From positions 1 to 11,327 of the forward strand of contig PLWR01000395.1 in assembly GCA_003165615.1 (NCBI GenBank): a stretch of DNA of 11,327 nucleotides. Direction: 5' to 3'. The DNA comes from Acidobacteriota bacterium. GTDB taxonomy: Bacteria; Acidobacteriota; Terriglobia; UBA7540. A model generated the notes under the pieces. That model was not told the DNA's origin and did not search any database. It saw nothing but the letters and a program-made list of their open reading frames with translations. Position numbers and translations under genes: made by a program. Shown here piece after piece: positions 1-6,206 of this stretch. Positions within the stretch are counted from its first letter, which is position 1, and each line of letters starts with the position of its first letter.

Positions 1-1180
1 TCGATCCCACCTTGATCTGGTCCGCCGACCAACCGGCGGCGATATCCGCCAACCAGTTATCCTCCGTCTCACCGCTCCGGGCGCTGGCGGTCACCTGCCA
101 CCCGGGCGAGCGCGCCAATCGGAAGGCGGCGAGGGCTTCTGATAGTGTGCCAATCTGGTTAACCTTGAGCAGAAGGGTATTGCAGGCTCCCTCGTCAATC
201 GCGCGGCGGATTCGCACCGGATTCGTACAAAGCAAGTCATCTCCCACCACCAGCGCTTTTTCCCCAATCGCTGCGCGTAGTTTCGGCCAATTGGCCCAAT
301 CGTCTTCCGCCAGCGCGTCTTCCACGCTCACAATAGGGAACCGGCTCACCCAATTCTGGACGCGGCCGATCATTTCATCTGAGCTCAGCACATGCCCATC
401 GAGATGGTAACGCCCACCCGTGTAGAAATGCGAAGCGGCCACATCGATGGCAATCGCCACGTCGGCGCCGGGACGGTATCCCGCTGACTCGATGGCCTCC
501 ACAGCCGTTTGGATCATGGCATCGGCGCTCTCACAAGGTGGCGCGAGGCCCCCTTCATCGGCCGTGAGCAGGCGCATTCCGTAGCGGCATTCCACCAGTG
601 CCGCCGCGGCCTGGTACACGTCATAGGCCATCACCAGGGATTCGTCAACGGTGTGGGAAGAAACGGGAACCATCAGGACATCCTGGATCGCCACTTGCTC
701 GCCCGCATGCTTCCCGCCACTCAGCAGGTTGATGGTCAGACGCGGGAGGCTCTTCGATTCCTGACCCAGAAGCGACGCGAAGTGAAGGTATAGGGGTACC
801 CGGCGCTCCACGGCGACGGCGCGCGCGAAGGTAATGGAAGCAGCGAGCACGGCGTTGCTGCCCAGTCGCGCCTTATTGGGCGTCCCATCCAGCTCAATGA
901 GCGCCTGGTCGAATACTGCCTGGTCTTCGAAGCTTGAGCCTACCATCGCCCGAGCAATCTCTCCATTGACGTTTGCCACTGCTTTGCGGCAACCGAGACC
1001 TCGATACCGTTTCGGATCACCATCACGCAATTCGCAGCTTTCAGCCTTGCCGGTGGAAGCGCCGGAAGGAACGGAAGCGGAGGCGATTGCCCCGCTGCTC
1101 AATCGGCATGTGGCAATCACGGTGGGACGGCCACGACTGTCAAGAATCTCCTGGGCGGTCAGTGCTTCAATCGTGCTCAT
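1..1180 (-). CDS. Enolase-family protein (phosphopyruvate hydratase paralogue), 3' end outside window
   Basis: Translation from 1180 leftward gives 393 residues that align along the whole enolase fold (usual length about 430); only the last few tens of residues lie beyond the window. Visible landmarks are the SGASTG mobile loop, GGKHA, DEGG with Glu209, AIDVAAS (metal Asp), SVEDAL (metal Glu), VGDDLL (metal Asp), LLKVNQIG with Lys339, RSGETED and the late Lys390. Enolase interconverts 2-phosphoglycerate and phosphoenolpyruvate in the cytosol. Two conserved active-site positions differ: the Glu of the usual IQEF is Asp167, and the His of the usual SHRSG is Ala367 (reads SARSG). This argues for a paralogue with altered activity rather than the housekeeping enzyme. 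The start overlaps the kinase stop as ATGA; an in-frame ATG two codons upstream (1186) has an AAAGG about 8 nt before it and is an alternative. Family assignment is very secure, activity is not. Confidence 0.9.
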   Translation of the reverse strand, partial: MSTIEALTAQEILDSRGRPTVIATCRLSSGAIASASVPSGASTGKAESCELRDGDPKRYRGLGCRKAVANVNGEIARAMVGSSFEDQAVFDQALIELDGTPNKARLGSNAVLAASITFARAVAVERRVPLYLHFASLLGQESKSLPRLTINLLSGGKHAGEQVAIQDVLMVPVSSHTVDESLVMAYDVYQAAAALVECRYGMRLLTADEGGLAPPCESADAMIQTAVEAIESAGYRPGADVAIAIDVAASHFYTGGRYHLDGHVLSSDEMIGRVQNWVSRFPIVSVEDALAEDDWANWPKLRAAIGEKALVVGDDLLCTNPVRIRRAIDEGACNTLLLKVNQIGTLSEALAAFRLARSPGWQVTASARSGETEDNWLADIAAGWSADQIKVGS

Positions 1181-2163
1181 AGGCATGCAAGAAACCTTTC
1201 GGTAAGTTCCGGCACAGTGCGCGGTGGGTCCCCGATGAGTGACACCACTGCATTCTGTTGGCGGCGCCGCTCCTCTTCATCCAGGTACTCGAGGCGGGAG
1301 CGCCCCGCGGCCCTTGCCAGCAGGCATCCCAGCGTGTGCCGTGCAGATGGACTTTCCGCGGCCAAACCGCCGCTTTGTGAGTAAACTTTCCAATAGTGCT
1401 GCGCGGCTGCGGCGAGGGCGGACCGGGCATCCTTCAGATGGTGCGCCTTGCTCAACAAATGCGCCATCGAGAATCCGATATCGAATGCCGGATCTCCGAA
1501 ATGAATCACCTCATGGTCCAGTAGCACTAGTCGTCCATCGTGGATCAGGATGTTCTTGGGGCTGTAATCCCCGTGAACCAGCGTGAGCCGGCGCGCCCGC
1601 GTCTCCTCCACCAGCGCGTCTAAGAAGGCCTGTGCGGGAGGAACCCTCGCCGCCGTCTCCCGGTAGTAGGGCTCGATCCTCAGCGATTCAAAGAACGATC
1701 GATCTTCAAACTCCTCCCGAAACTCTTGACGCGCGCCTCCCCGATGAATCGCTACCAGAAGATTCGCAAACTGCTCGATGTGGCCCTGCTCAACACGCCC
1801 GGAGAGGAGAACCGTTTTCCAGTTTTCATGCGGTTCGGGAACGCATTCCATGGCCAGCAGGTAGTTTTCCCCGTCCGTGAACAGAAGGCGCGTGATCGAC
1901 CCGGCCGGGGCAATACGCCGAAGCGCGCTCATGCCTGCCGCCTCGCGCAGAATTCGCTCCGGGGGGCTGAACCAATCGTCCGCCACGCGCAACTTTTCCA
2001 GCGCTTGCTTCAAAACCCATTTCTTGCCACTGGCCCGTGCGACCAGGACCGTCCGGTTGGAAACCCCTCCCACCATCACCCGGCACTGGGGCAATTCGCT
2101 GGGCGCGATTCGCCCGCTGGCCCGCAGGTAGTCCAAGAGCTCTGGAATGTTTTCGATGTCCAA
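1177..2163 (-). CDS. Aminoglycoside-phosphotransferase-fold small-molecule kinase
   Basis: A 328-residue protein of the APH/choline-kinase/methylthioribose-kinase fold. A Gly-rich loop (VGGVSN, about 31-36) and an ATP-contacting Lys (K52 in WVLKQAL) mark the N-lobe. The catalytic loop HGDYSPKN (197-204) and the metal-binding LLDHE (about 214-218) followed by FGDPAFDIG mark the C-lobe. Such enzymes transfer phosphate from ATP to a hydroxyl of a small metabolite; the substrate cannot be read from sequence. The N-lobe stretch around VLKQAL and PPERILRE recalls 5-methylthioribose kinase. The start is TTG at 2163: an in-frame TGA lies directly before it and GGAAGG sits 5 nt upstream, so the alternative would be an internal ATG near residue 30, which would remove the first helix. 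Its stop overlaps the enolase start (ATGA), implying translational coupling and a shared pathway. No antibiotic-resistance role is suggested by this context. Confidence 0.88.
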   Translation of the reverse strand: MDIENIPELLDYLRASGRIAPSELPQCRVMVGGVSNRTVLVARASGKKWVLKQALEKLRVADDWFSPPERILREAAGMSALRRIAPAGSITRLLFTDGENYLLAMECVPEPHENWKTVLLSGRVEQGHIEQFANLLVAIHRGGARQEFREEFEDRSFFESLRIEPYYRETAARVPPAQAFLDALVEETRARRLTLVHGDYSPKNILIHDGRLVLLDHEVIHFGDPAFDIGFSMAHLLSKAHHLKDARSALAAAAQHYWKVYSQSGGLAAESPSARHTLGCLLARAAGRSRLEYLDEEERRRQQNAVVSLIGDPPRTVPELTERFLACL

Positions 2164-2209
2164 TCAACCCTTCCACAACCCCAGCGATATGGCCCGAGTT
2201 CGCGACTCA

Positions 2210-2238
2210 ATTGTAGTATGGCACCGCCCTGCTGGGAA
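2210..2238 (-). promoter_or_regulatory. Candidate sigma-70 promoter of the kinase-enolase pair
   Basis: On the minus strand TTCCCA (2238-2233) is followed after exactly 17 nt by TACAAT (2215-2210), 4/6 and 5/6 matches to the consensus boxes. It would give a leader of about 40 nt before the TTG start at 2163. The -35 box overlaps the palindrome at 2235-2251. Assigned by eye only. Confidence 0.35.
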
Positions 2239-2251
2239 TGGGCCACATTCC
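2235..2251. promoter_or_regulatory. Possible operator: 6-bp inverted repeat in the divergent promoter region
   Basis: GGAATG (2235-2240), 5 nt, CATTCC (2246-2251) is a perfect interrupted palindrome between two divergently transcribed catabolic genes. It covers the candidate -35 box of the kinase and lies upstream of the candidate promoter of the aldolase. That is where a dimeric regulator controlling both directions would bind. No regulator gene is in the window. A palindrome this short can occur by chance. Confidence 0.25.
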
Positions 2252-2288
2252 GTCGCCGCTGCGCGGCCCCTTGTCCATCAAAGCCTTG

Positions 2289-2318
2289 TTGGAAGTCCGA
2301 GGGCGGAGGTGGTATAAG
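2289..2318 (+). promoter_or_regulatory. Candidate sigma-70 promoter of the RraA-family gene
   Basis: TTGGAA (2289-2294), an 18-nt spacer, then TATAAG (2313-2318) match the sigma-70 boxes at 4/6 and 5/6. The predicted leader to the ATG at 2367 is about 40 nt, mirroring the divergent kinase promoter. Confidence 0.35.
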
Positions 2319-2366
2319 TGAACACACCAACACCACTCTGACGATAGAAAGGGCTCTGGAGGGCGC

Positions 2367-3053
2367 ATGAGCAAAATCCGACAAGATCAAATCGTTAAAT
2401 TACTTCGCACCATTGATAGTCCCACCATTTCCAATGCGATCGAAAAGTTCAAGGTCCGCAATCAGACCGAAGGCTATGCCTCCTCGGAATTAATTTGCCG
2501 ATTTCCTGATTTGCCCCCCATGGTGGGGTTCGCGGTGACCTGCATCGTGGATACCACAAGTCCTGAGCCTACGGGACCCAACCGCCTTGCTGAGCTGTTT
2601 GACGCCGTGGCCAGCGCACCGAGGCCCGCCGTGGTGGTGATGCAAAATCAGGGGCCCAGCCGCCTGCGCAGTTGTATGGTGGGCGACATGGTCTGCACCA
2701 GCCTGCATAAACTGGGCGTGGCCGGTCTGGTGACCGATGGCGGAGTTCGTGACATCACCGGCATACGCAATCGCGCCGCGGGATTTCAGGTTTTCGCAGG
2801 AGGGCTTGTGGTGTCCCACGGCCTGCCCACCTACCTGGAAGCGAACGTCCCGGTTACCGTCTGTGGATTACCCATTCGACCCGGAGACCTGCTGCACGGA
2901 GACGAGAGCGGCCTGCTCTCAGTGCCCCTGGATATCGTGGAATCGGTGCTGGAACAGGCGCAGGCGGTGCTGAAGAAAGAAAGCGAGTTTATCGATTTCT
3001 TAAATAGTGGTTCATTCACATTGGATGAATTGAAATATCGAATTACGCACTAG
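2367..3053 (+). CDS. RraA-like / 4-hydroxy-4-methyl-2-oxoglutarate aldolase-family protein
   Basis: A 228-residue protein of the RraA/HMG-aldolase fold (formerly often annotated as dimethylmenaquinone methyltransferase). The diagnostic block is VGDMVCTSL (about 105-113), then VAGLVTDGGVRD (118-129) with the Arg128-Asp129 pair expected at the metal/substrate site, then FAGGLVVSHG, and the C-terminal PIRPGDLLHGDESG (169-182). True aldolases of the family cleave 4-hydroxy-2-oxoacids to pyruvate plus a second carbonyl compound, or decarboxylate oxaloacetate, in the cytosol. The E. coli founding member binds RNase E instead. Here the sugar-catabolic neighbourhood favours a 2-oxoacid aldolase. GGAGG lies 4 nt before the ATG, which fixes the start. 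The gene converges on the hydroxyacid dehydrogenase with only 4 bp between the two stops, so there is no room for a terminator between them. The exact substrate is unknown. Confidence 0.87.
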   Translation: MSKIRQDQIVKLLRTIDSPTISNAIEKFKVRNQTEGYASSELICRFPDLPPMVGFAVTCIVDTTSPEPTGPNRLAELFDAVASAPRPAVVVMQNQGPSRLRSCMVGDMVCTSLHKLGVAGLVTDGGVRDITGIRNRAAGFQVFAGGLVVSHGLPTYLEANVPVTVCGLPIRPGDLLHGDESGLLSVPLDIVESVLEQAQAVLKKESEFIDFLNSGSFTLDELKYRITH

Positions 3054-3057
3054 AGAT

Positions 3058-4023
3058 TCACCCAAACACCTCAGGATTCACCACAAACCGGGGGCGATTT
3101 CCGTTGAGCACTGCGGCTACGTCTTCCGCCATCGATTTGAACACTTTGAACATGGCGCCGGTGGTCATGGCGAGGGCGTGAGGTGAGGTCAGGCAGTTGG
3201 GTTGTCGAAACAGTGGGTGACCGAAATCGGGAGGCTCCGGATCGAAGACGTCCAATCCGACTCCCTCCAAGGCTCCGCTTTCCAGCGCTTCCACCAGCAG
3301 ATCCAGGCTTTCGACAAGCCCGCCGCGCGCAATATTGATCAGGCAGGCGCCCCGTTTGATGAGCATCATGGTTCGCCGATTGATCAACCCGCGCGTCTCC
3401 GGAGTCACCGGAACGTGCAGGGAGATGAAATCCGACTGCGGCAGCATCTCCTCGAGGCTAACCAGTTCAACCCCCAGTTCCCGGGCACGGTCCCGTGACG
3501 CGTAGGGATCGTAAGCCAGAATCCGCATGTTGAAGGGACGCATCAACTGCGCGAGCACCTGGCCGCTATTGCCCAGGCCGACGATTCCGAGCGTGGCGCC
3601 ATCCAGGTCTCCGGGTTTGGATTCATAGCGGCTGTCCCAATTTCCCCGCTTGCACTGCTAATCCCATTGCACAATGCGTTTGCACAACGCGATCATAAAC
3701 GTGGCGGCGCCTTCCGCCACTGCCCGCGCCCCCGCCGCGGGGACATAGACCACCGGAATCCGGCGCGCGGTCGCGGCTTGAATATCTACCGTTTCATAGC
3801 CAATGCCGGGCCGCGCGATGACTTTCAGGTGCGGACCGGCGCCGATGACCTTGGCCGTCGCGATGGAGCCTCCCCGCACAATCAAAGCGGTGGCGTTCTT
3901 GACGACCGCCACCAGCGACTTCTCGCCGGGGGCCGAGGCGACCAAGAATTCACCCAACGGTTGCAGAATGTCGATGGCGATCTGGTCGATGGGAGCAGAA
4001 CAAGCAATGATATTGGTGGGCAT
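3058..4023 (-). pseudogene. D-2-hydroxyacid dehydrogenase with an in-frame amber stop
   Basis: The two halves are in the same frame and joined by a single TAG at 3660-3658 (codon 122 of 322). Ignoring it gives a full-length 321-residue NAD-dependent D-isomer 2-hydroxyacid dehydrogenase (phosphoglycerate/hydroxypyruvate/glyoxylate reductase family). Landmarks are RPGIGYETVD in the substrate domain, GLGNSG (149-154) and Asp172 after the second strand (NAD preference). The catalytic triad is complete: Arg233 (IARGG), Glu263 (DVFDPEP) and His282 (SPHALAMT). The start is taken at ATG 4023 (MPTNII), the family-like N-terminus; an upstream in-frame ATG at 4080 would add 19 residues lacking family character. 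The amber sits in the linker before the Rossmann domain, where CAG to TAG would be enough. It could be a recent nonsense mutation, a sequencing error or readthrough. Downstream of the stop, a GTG at 3558 could in principle restart translation. The family reduces 2-oxoacids such as hydroxypyruvate or glyoxylate. Confidence 0.85.
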
Positions 4024-4110
4024 GTTAACCCAGAAAACCTCTCGATCGGAATGGTGTGTGTGACCCGTCTTTCCCGGCATGATTTCGGCGGTTGATGAGA
4101 CTTGCGCCGA

Positions 4111-4467
4111 TCACTTTCCGCTGGCCGGGGGCAAATCTTGTGTATAGATTTCCCTCATTTGAACCCAGGTGGAACCTGCCGGCGCGCCCGGCACGGGCTC
4201 CTGAAATGTCCGCATGAGAGTGTCCCATTCTTGCGCTTTGGGATTTTCCATGTACTTCGGCATGTCGCGGTCCATGTCGAAGTCGTCAACGGTTTCCATG
4301 AACATGAAGAGGGTGCGCCCGAAGCGATAGATAAAGGTGCGCCGCACGCCGCAGTTCTTGGTTCCCTCCACCACCTCGGGCCAGGGGTGCGCGTGGTATT
4401 CCTCGTAACACCGGATTATTTCCGGATCGTCCTTCAGCATTACCGTTTGTGCATAGCGTTTCATCAT
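4111..4467 (-). CDS. L-rhamnose/L-fucose mutarotase family protein (RhaM/DUF718-like)
   Basis: A 118-residue small alpha/beta-barrel protein of the L-rhamnose mutarotase family; E. coli RhaM has 104. Family features are an early strand (KRYAQTVMLK), the helix with YEEYH and PWPEV carrying the catalytic-type His25 and Trp29, then GVRRTFIYRFGRTLFMFME. These enzymes interconvert the alpha and beta pyranose anomers of a 6-deoxy-L-sugar. The start is the tandem ATG-ATG at 4467/4464, preceded by AAGGAGAGG; the reading frame stays open further upstream, but that stretch overlaps the palindromic repeat. It lies just downstream of an L-fucose-dehydrogenase-like SDR in the same direction, so it probably supplies that enzyme with its preferred anomer. 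L-fucose and L-rhamnose cannot be told apart from sequence alone. Confidence 0.88.
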   Translation of the reverse strand: MMKRYAQTVMLKDDPEIIRCYEEYHAHPWPEVVEGTKNCGVRRTFIYRFGRTLFMFMETVDDFDMDRDMPKYMENPKAQEWDTLMRTFQEPVPGAPAGSTWVQMREIYTQDLPPASGK

Positions 4468-4480
4468 TCCTCTCCTTATT

Positions 4481-4561
4481 TGTAGGGGTACGGCTTGCCG
4501 TGCCCGCTTTGTTTTGTCGCGCGATAACAATGCCGGGGGTACGGCAAGCCGTACCCCTACA
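4481..4561. repeat. Palindromic repeat with perfect 21-bp arms
   Basis: Positions 4481-4501 and 4541-4561 are exact reverse complements (21/21), separated by 39 nt. Each arm begins or ends with TGTAGGGG. The element lies between the mutarotase start and the SDR stop, so the leftward mRNA would carry a strong hairpin just upstream of the mutarotase ribosome-binding site. No U-run follows, so it is not a typical terminator. It looks like a REP/MITE-type dispersed intergenic element; copy number elsewhere is unknown. Confidence 0.8.
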
Positions 4562-4572
4562 ATCAGGCGCCA

Positions 4573-5355
4573 TTACGGAATTTTCGGGCCATACCCCAGT
4601 TCTGCGCCCCCACTCAGAATCAAATCCACGCCGGTGATAAAGCTGGCCTGGTCGCTCGCCAGAAAAAGGCAAGTCTGGCCCGCCTCCTCGATGGTGCCGC
4701 TTCGGCCGAGGTGCTGCGTCCTCTCCAGCCAATCGTGCAAACCCTTGGGGTCAGGTGAGGCGGCAACACTGGTGATGCGCATGTGCGTGTAAATGTTTCC
4801 GGGAAGGATGGCGTTCACCCTCACACCGTGCTTCGCTTCATCGATGGCCAGAGCCTTGGTGAAGGCGCTGACGGCGCCCTTGGTAGCGCAGTAGGTGGTG
4901 GCGCCTTCCTGCCCGAGCTGCGCCACCAGGCTGCTCATGTTGACGATGCTTCCGCGAGTCTTGCGCAGATGGGGCAGCGCCAACTTGCATCCGACAAAGA
5001 CCGCGATGAGATTCAATTGCAGCAGGTCGAGAAAATCCTTCACGGAGAAGTCATCAATGGGTTGCGTCGGCGGATGCCACCCCGCGTTGTTGACCAAAGT
5101 ATCCAGCCGCCCATAGCGCTTCACGGTGTTGTCAATGACCCGCCGGATGTCTTCTTCCTTGCGCATGTCGGCGAGTTCGAAATGGCATTCTCCTTGTCCT
5201 TTGGCGTTCAGCTCCTGGGCAAGCGCCACGCCGCTTTTCTCATCGTAGTCACTGAAAACCACGCGCTGGCCCCCTCCGCAGAAAGTGCGCGTGCAACCTT
5301 CCCCGATTCCTTTTGCTCCGCCAGTGATAATCGCTACTTTGCTATTGTCAGCCAT
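4573..5355 (-). CDS. SDR dehydrogenase, L-fucose dehydrogenase / HSD17B14-like
   Basis: A 260-residue classical short-chain dehydrogenase. TGGAKGIG (11-18) is the nucleotide-binding loop and Asp36 at the end of the second strand predicts NAD. NNAG (89-92), Asn115, Ser142, Tyr155 and Lys159 complete the catalytic set. Beyond generic SDR features, NNAGWHPP, LALPHLRK, NMSSLVAQLGQ, PGNIYT and the C-terminal GGAELGYG closely resemble human HSD17B14 as I remember it, an enzyme reported to oxidise L-fucose. The likely reaction is oxidation of L-fucose (or a related 6-deoxy sugar) at C1 to the lactone, in the cytosol. The start at 5355 is clear: AAGGAGG lies 8 nt upstream. The mutarotase gene follows in the same direction across a palindromic repeat. 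The substrate remains an inference; a 3-oxoacyl-ACP reductase role is unlikely. Confidence 0.88.
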   Translation of the reverse strand: MADNSKVAIITGGAKGIGEGCTRTFCGGGQRVVFSDYDEKSGVALAQELNAKGQGECHFELADMRKEEDIRRVIDNTVKRYGRLDTLVNNAGWHPPTQPIDDFSVKDFLDLLQLNLIAVFVGCKLALPHLRKTRGSIVNMSSLVAQLGQEGATTYCATKGAVSAFTKALAIDEAKHGVRVNAILPGNIYTHMRITSVAASPDPKGLHDWLERTQHLGRSGTIEEAGQTCLFLASDQASFITGVDLILSGGAELGYGPKIP

Positions 5356-5387
5356 TCAGGTGGCCTCCTTTTTTGTACATGCTGTAG

Positions 5388-5406
5388 CGGCGGTCTCTGA
5401 CCGCCG
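5388..5406. repeat. Short perfect hairpin upstream of the fucose-dehydrogenase-like gene
   Basis: CGGCGGTC (5388-5395), loop TCT, GACCGCCG (5399-5406) form an 8-bp perfect GC-rich stem. With its flank it starts TGTAGCGG, similar to the TGTAGGGG at the arms of the larger repeat at 4481-4561. It lies about 30 nt upstream of the SDR start and could be a dispersed repeat or part of a 5' leader. Confidence 0.5.
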
Positions 5407-5472
5407 GGTCCAGATTAGGGAACTCGTCGAGCGGTCAATGCGGCTGCGCCGCCCCGCTGTGCGGAACTCCCT

Positions 5473-5553
5473 TCCTTGATAAGGAGGGGGCAGGGGGTGG
5501 TCAACCTGCTCGAACTATCCCGCACCCACCACCCCCTCCTCAGCCGAGGAGGG
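5473..5553. repeat. Compound G/C-rich inverted repeat in a non-coding gap
   Basis: The gap 5356-5558 contains no gene. Its left-hand part on the map carries two hairpins in opposed orientation. TCCTT-GAT-AAGGA (5473-5485) runs into AGGAGGGGGCAGGGGGTGGT (to 5501). Then ACCACCCCCTCC (5528-5539) runs into the perfect stem CCCTCCTC-AGCC-GAGGAGGG (5534-5553). The two GGAGGGGG...GGTGGT blocks are related and inverted, so the whole can fold on itself. This looks like a dispersed palindromic element. It could end transcription from the rhaT side, but no U-tract is present. Confidence 0.55.
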
Positions 5554-5558
5554 TAGCT

Positions 5559-5955
5559 TCATCTAGAAACCAGGCTATTTCCATATGCCAGTATAAGAAC
5601 CGCAATAATAAGCATCATCAAACCCAGATACAGCGTGCGGATGGAGCTTGACACGGCCGTCTTCCATTCCCCGGCAACAAATCCGAAACAAGTTCGCGAG
5701 GATGATGGAGGCTGATATCATGACCGCAAAACCCACGGTAGTCCCCAGGCGGCCCACATCGTAAGCCCCTGCCCCGTAGGCAATCTGCGAAGTGAAATGG
5801 AACGCGCCCATGGCGAACGAAAGCGCGGCGTCGCGGCCCGCCCCCGTCCCGGCATAATTCCTCCACGACCCCGTCCTGAGCATCTTGCCGCCGCAAAAGA
5901 TCAGAACCGCCAGGTAGCCGCCCCAATACACCGCGAGGAAGCGGGCCAGGCTGTC
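5559..5955 (-). pseudogene. rhaT: C-terminal remnant of a RhaT-type L-rhamnose/proton symporter, with frameshift
   Basis: About 130 residues of a membrane protein survive where RhaT family members have roughly 340. The first part (from FLAVYWGGYLAVLIF through YGAGAYDVGRLG to SASIILANLF) has the late transmembrane segments of the drug/metabolite-transporter-like RhaT family. It is cut at 5688-5686, where TTG TTT CGG should read TTG TTC GGA. Removing one T restores GFVAGEWKTA and a last transmembrane helix (MMLIIAVLILAYGN), ending at a TGA at 5561-5559. GEWK is the characteristic C-terminal motif. The N-terminal 200 or so residues are missing, and the fragment begins directly where the Ldh remnant breaks off, so one deletion probably removed the end of one gene and the start of the next. 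An intact copy would import L-rhamnose or a similar 6-deoxyhexose with protons. The family call rests on the motif pattern. Confidence 0.65.
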
Positions 5956-6206
5956 GGGATAATATCGGCCGCCTTGATCGCGTCGACGTATCCCGCCAGA
6001 TGCCAGACTCCATGCGTCTCCACGCCACAAAGGTTGGCCGATACCAGGGCTTCGGCAACTCGGTCGGCATTCCGATGATCGGCCCCGGCTGCCTTCAAAA
6101 CATCCCGCACCAGATCGCGGAGATCGTCCGCCGGAACGACCACCACGTCTTGCCGGGCGCTGTTTGGGGCGCCGGAATTTGCGTTTACTTGCGAAGTGTT
6201 TCCCAT
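5901..6206 (-). pseudogene. N-terminal remnant of an Ldh-family (malate/L-lactate type) dehydrogenase
   Basis: From ATG 6206 the first 80 or so residues match the N-terminus of the NAD(P)-dependent Ldh_2 family (malate, L-lactate, ureidoglycolate and sugar-acid dehydrogenases). A helix LRDLVRDVLKAAGADHRNADRV is followed by the signature ALVSANLCGVETHGVWHLAGYV with its His. Full proteins run to about 330-350 residues. Here similarity stops near 5957 (AADIIP) and the frame then runs out of frame through rhaT sequence to a stop at 5903-5901. The ATG overlaps the end of the epimerase remnant by 22 bp, showing the original tight operon spacing; AGAAGGA lies about 14 nt upstream. Such an enzyme would oxidise a 2-hydroxyacid intermediate in the same pathway. 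Confidence 0.7.

Noticed and set aside
1..1180. Calling the gene the housekeeping eno
   Set aside because: Two conserved catalytic positions are substituted and the gene sits in a sugar operon coupled to a kinase; usual eno neighbours (ctpS/pyrG, ftsB) are absent.
1177..2163. Aminoglycoside resistance gene
   Set aside because: The APH fold is shared by many metabolic kinases; coupling to an enolase-family gene and lack of mobile elements point to metabolism.
1726..2370. A plus-strand open frame ending at the RraA start
   Set aside because: It is antisense to the kinase and runs through the divergent promoter region; the protein has no recognisable domain.
2367..3053. Calling the RraA-family gene an RNase E inhibitor or menaquinone methyltransferase
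   Set aside because: Both are legacy labels; the Arg-Asp site and catabolic context fit the aldolase branch better.
4481..4561. Rho-independent terminator or CRISPR-like repeat
   Set aside because: There is no U-run after the stem and only one inverted pair, without regularly spaced direct repeats.
5534..5553. Transcription terminator after the rhaT remnant
   Set aside because: The stem CCCTCCTC-AGCC-GAGGAGGG overlaps no T-tract on either strand; it is better treated as part of a repeat.
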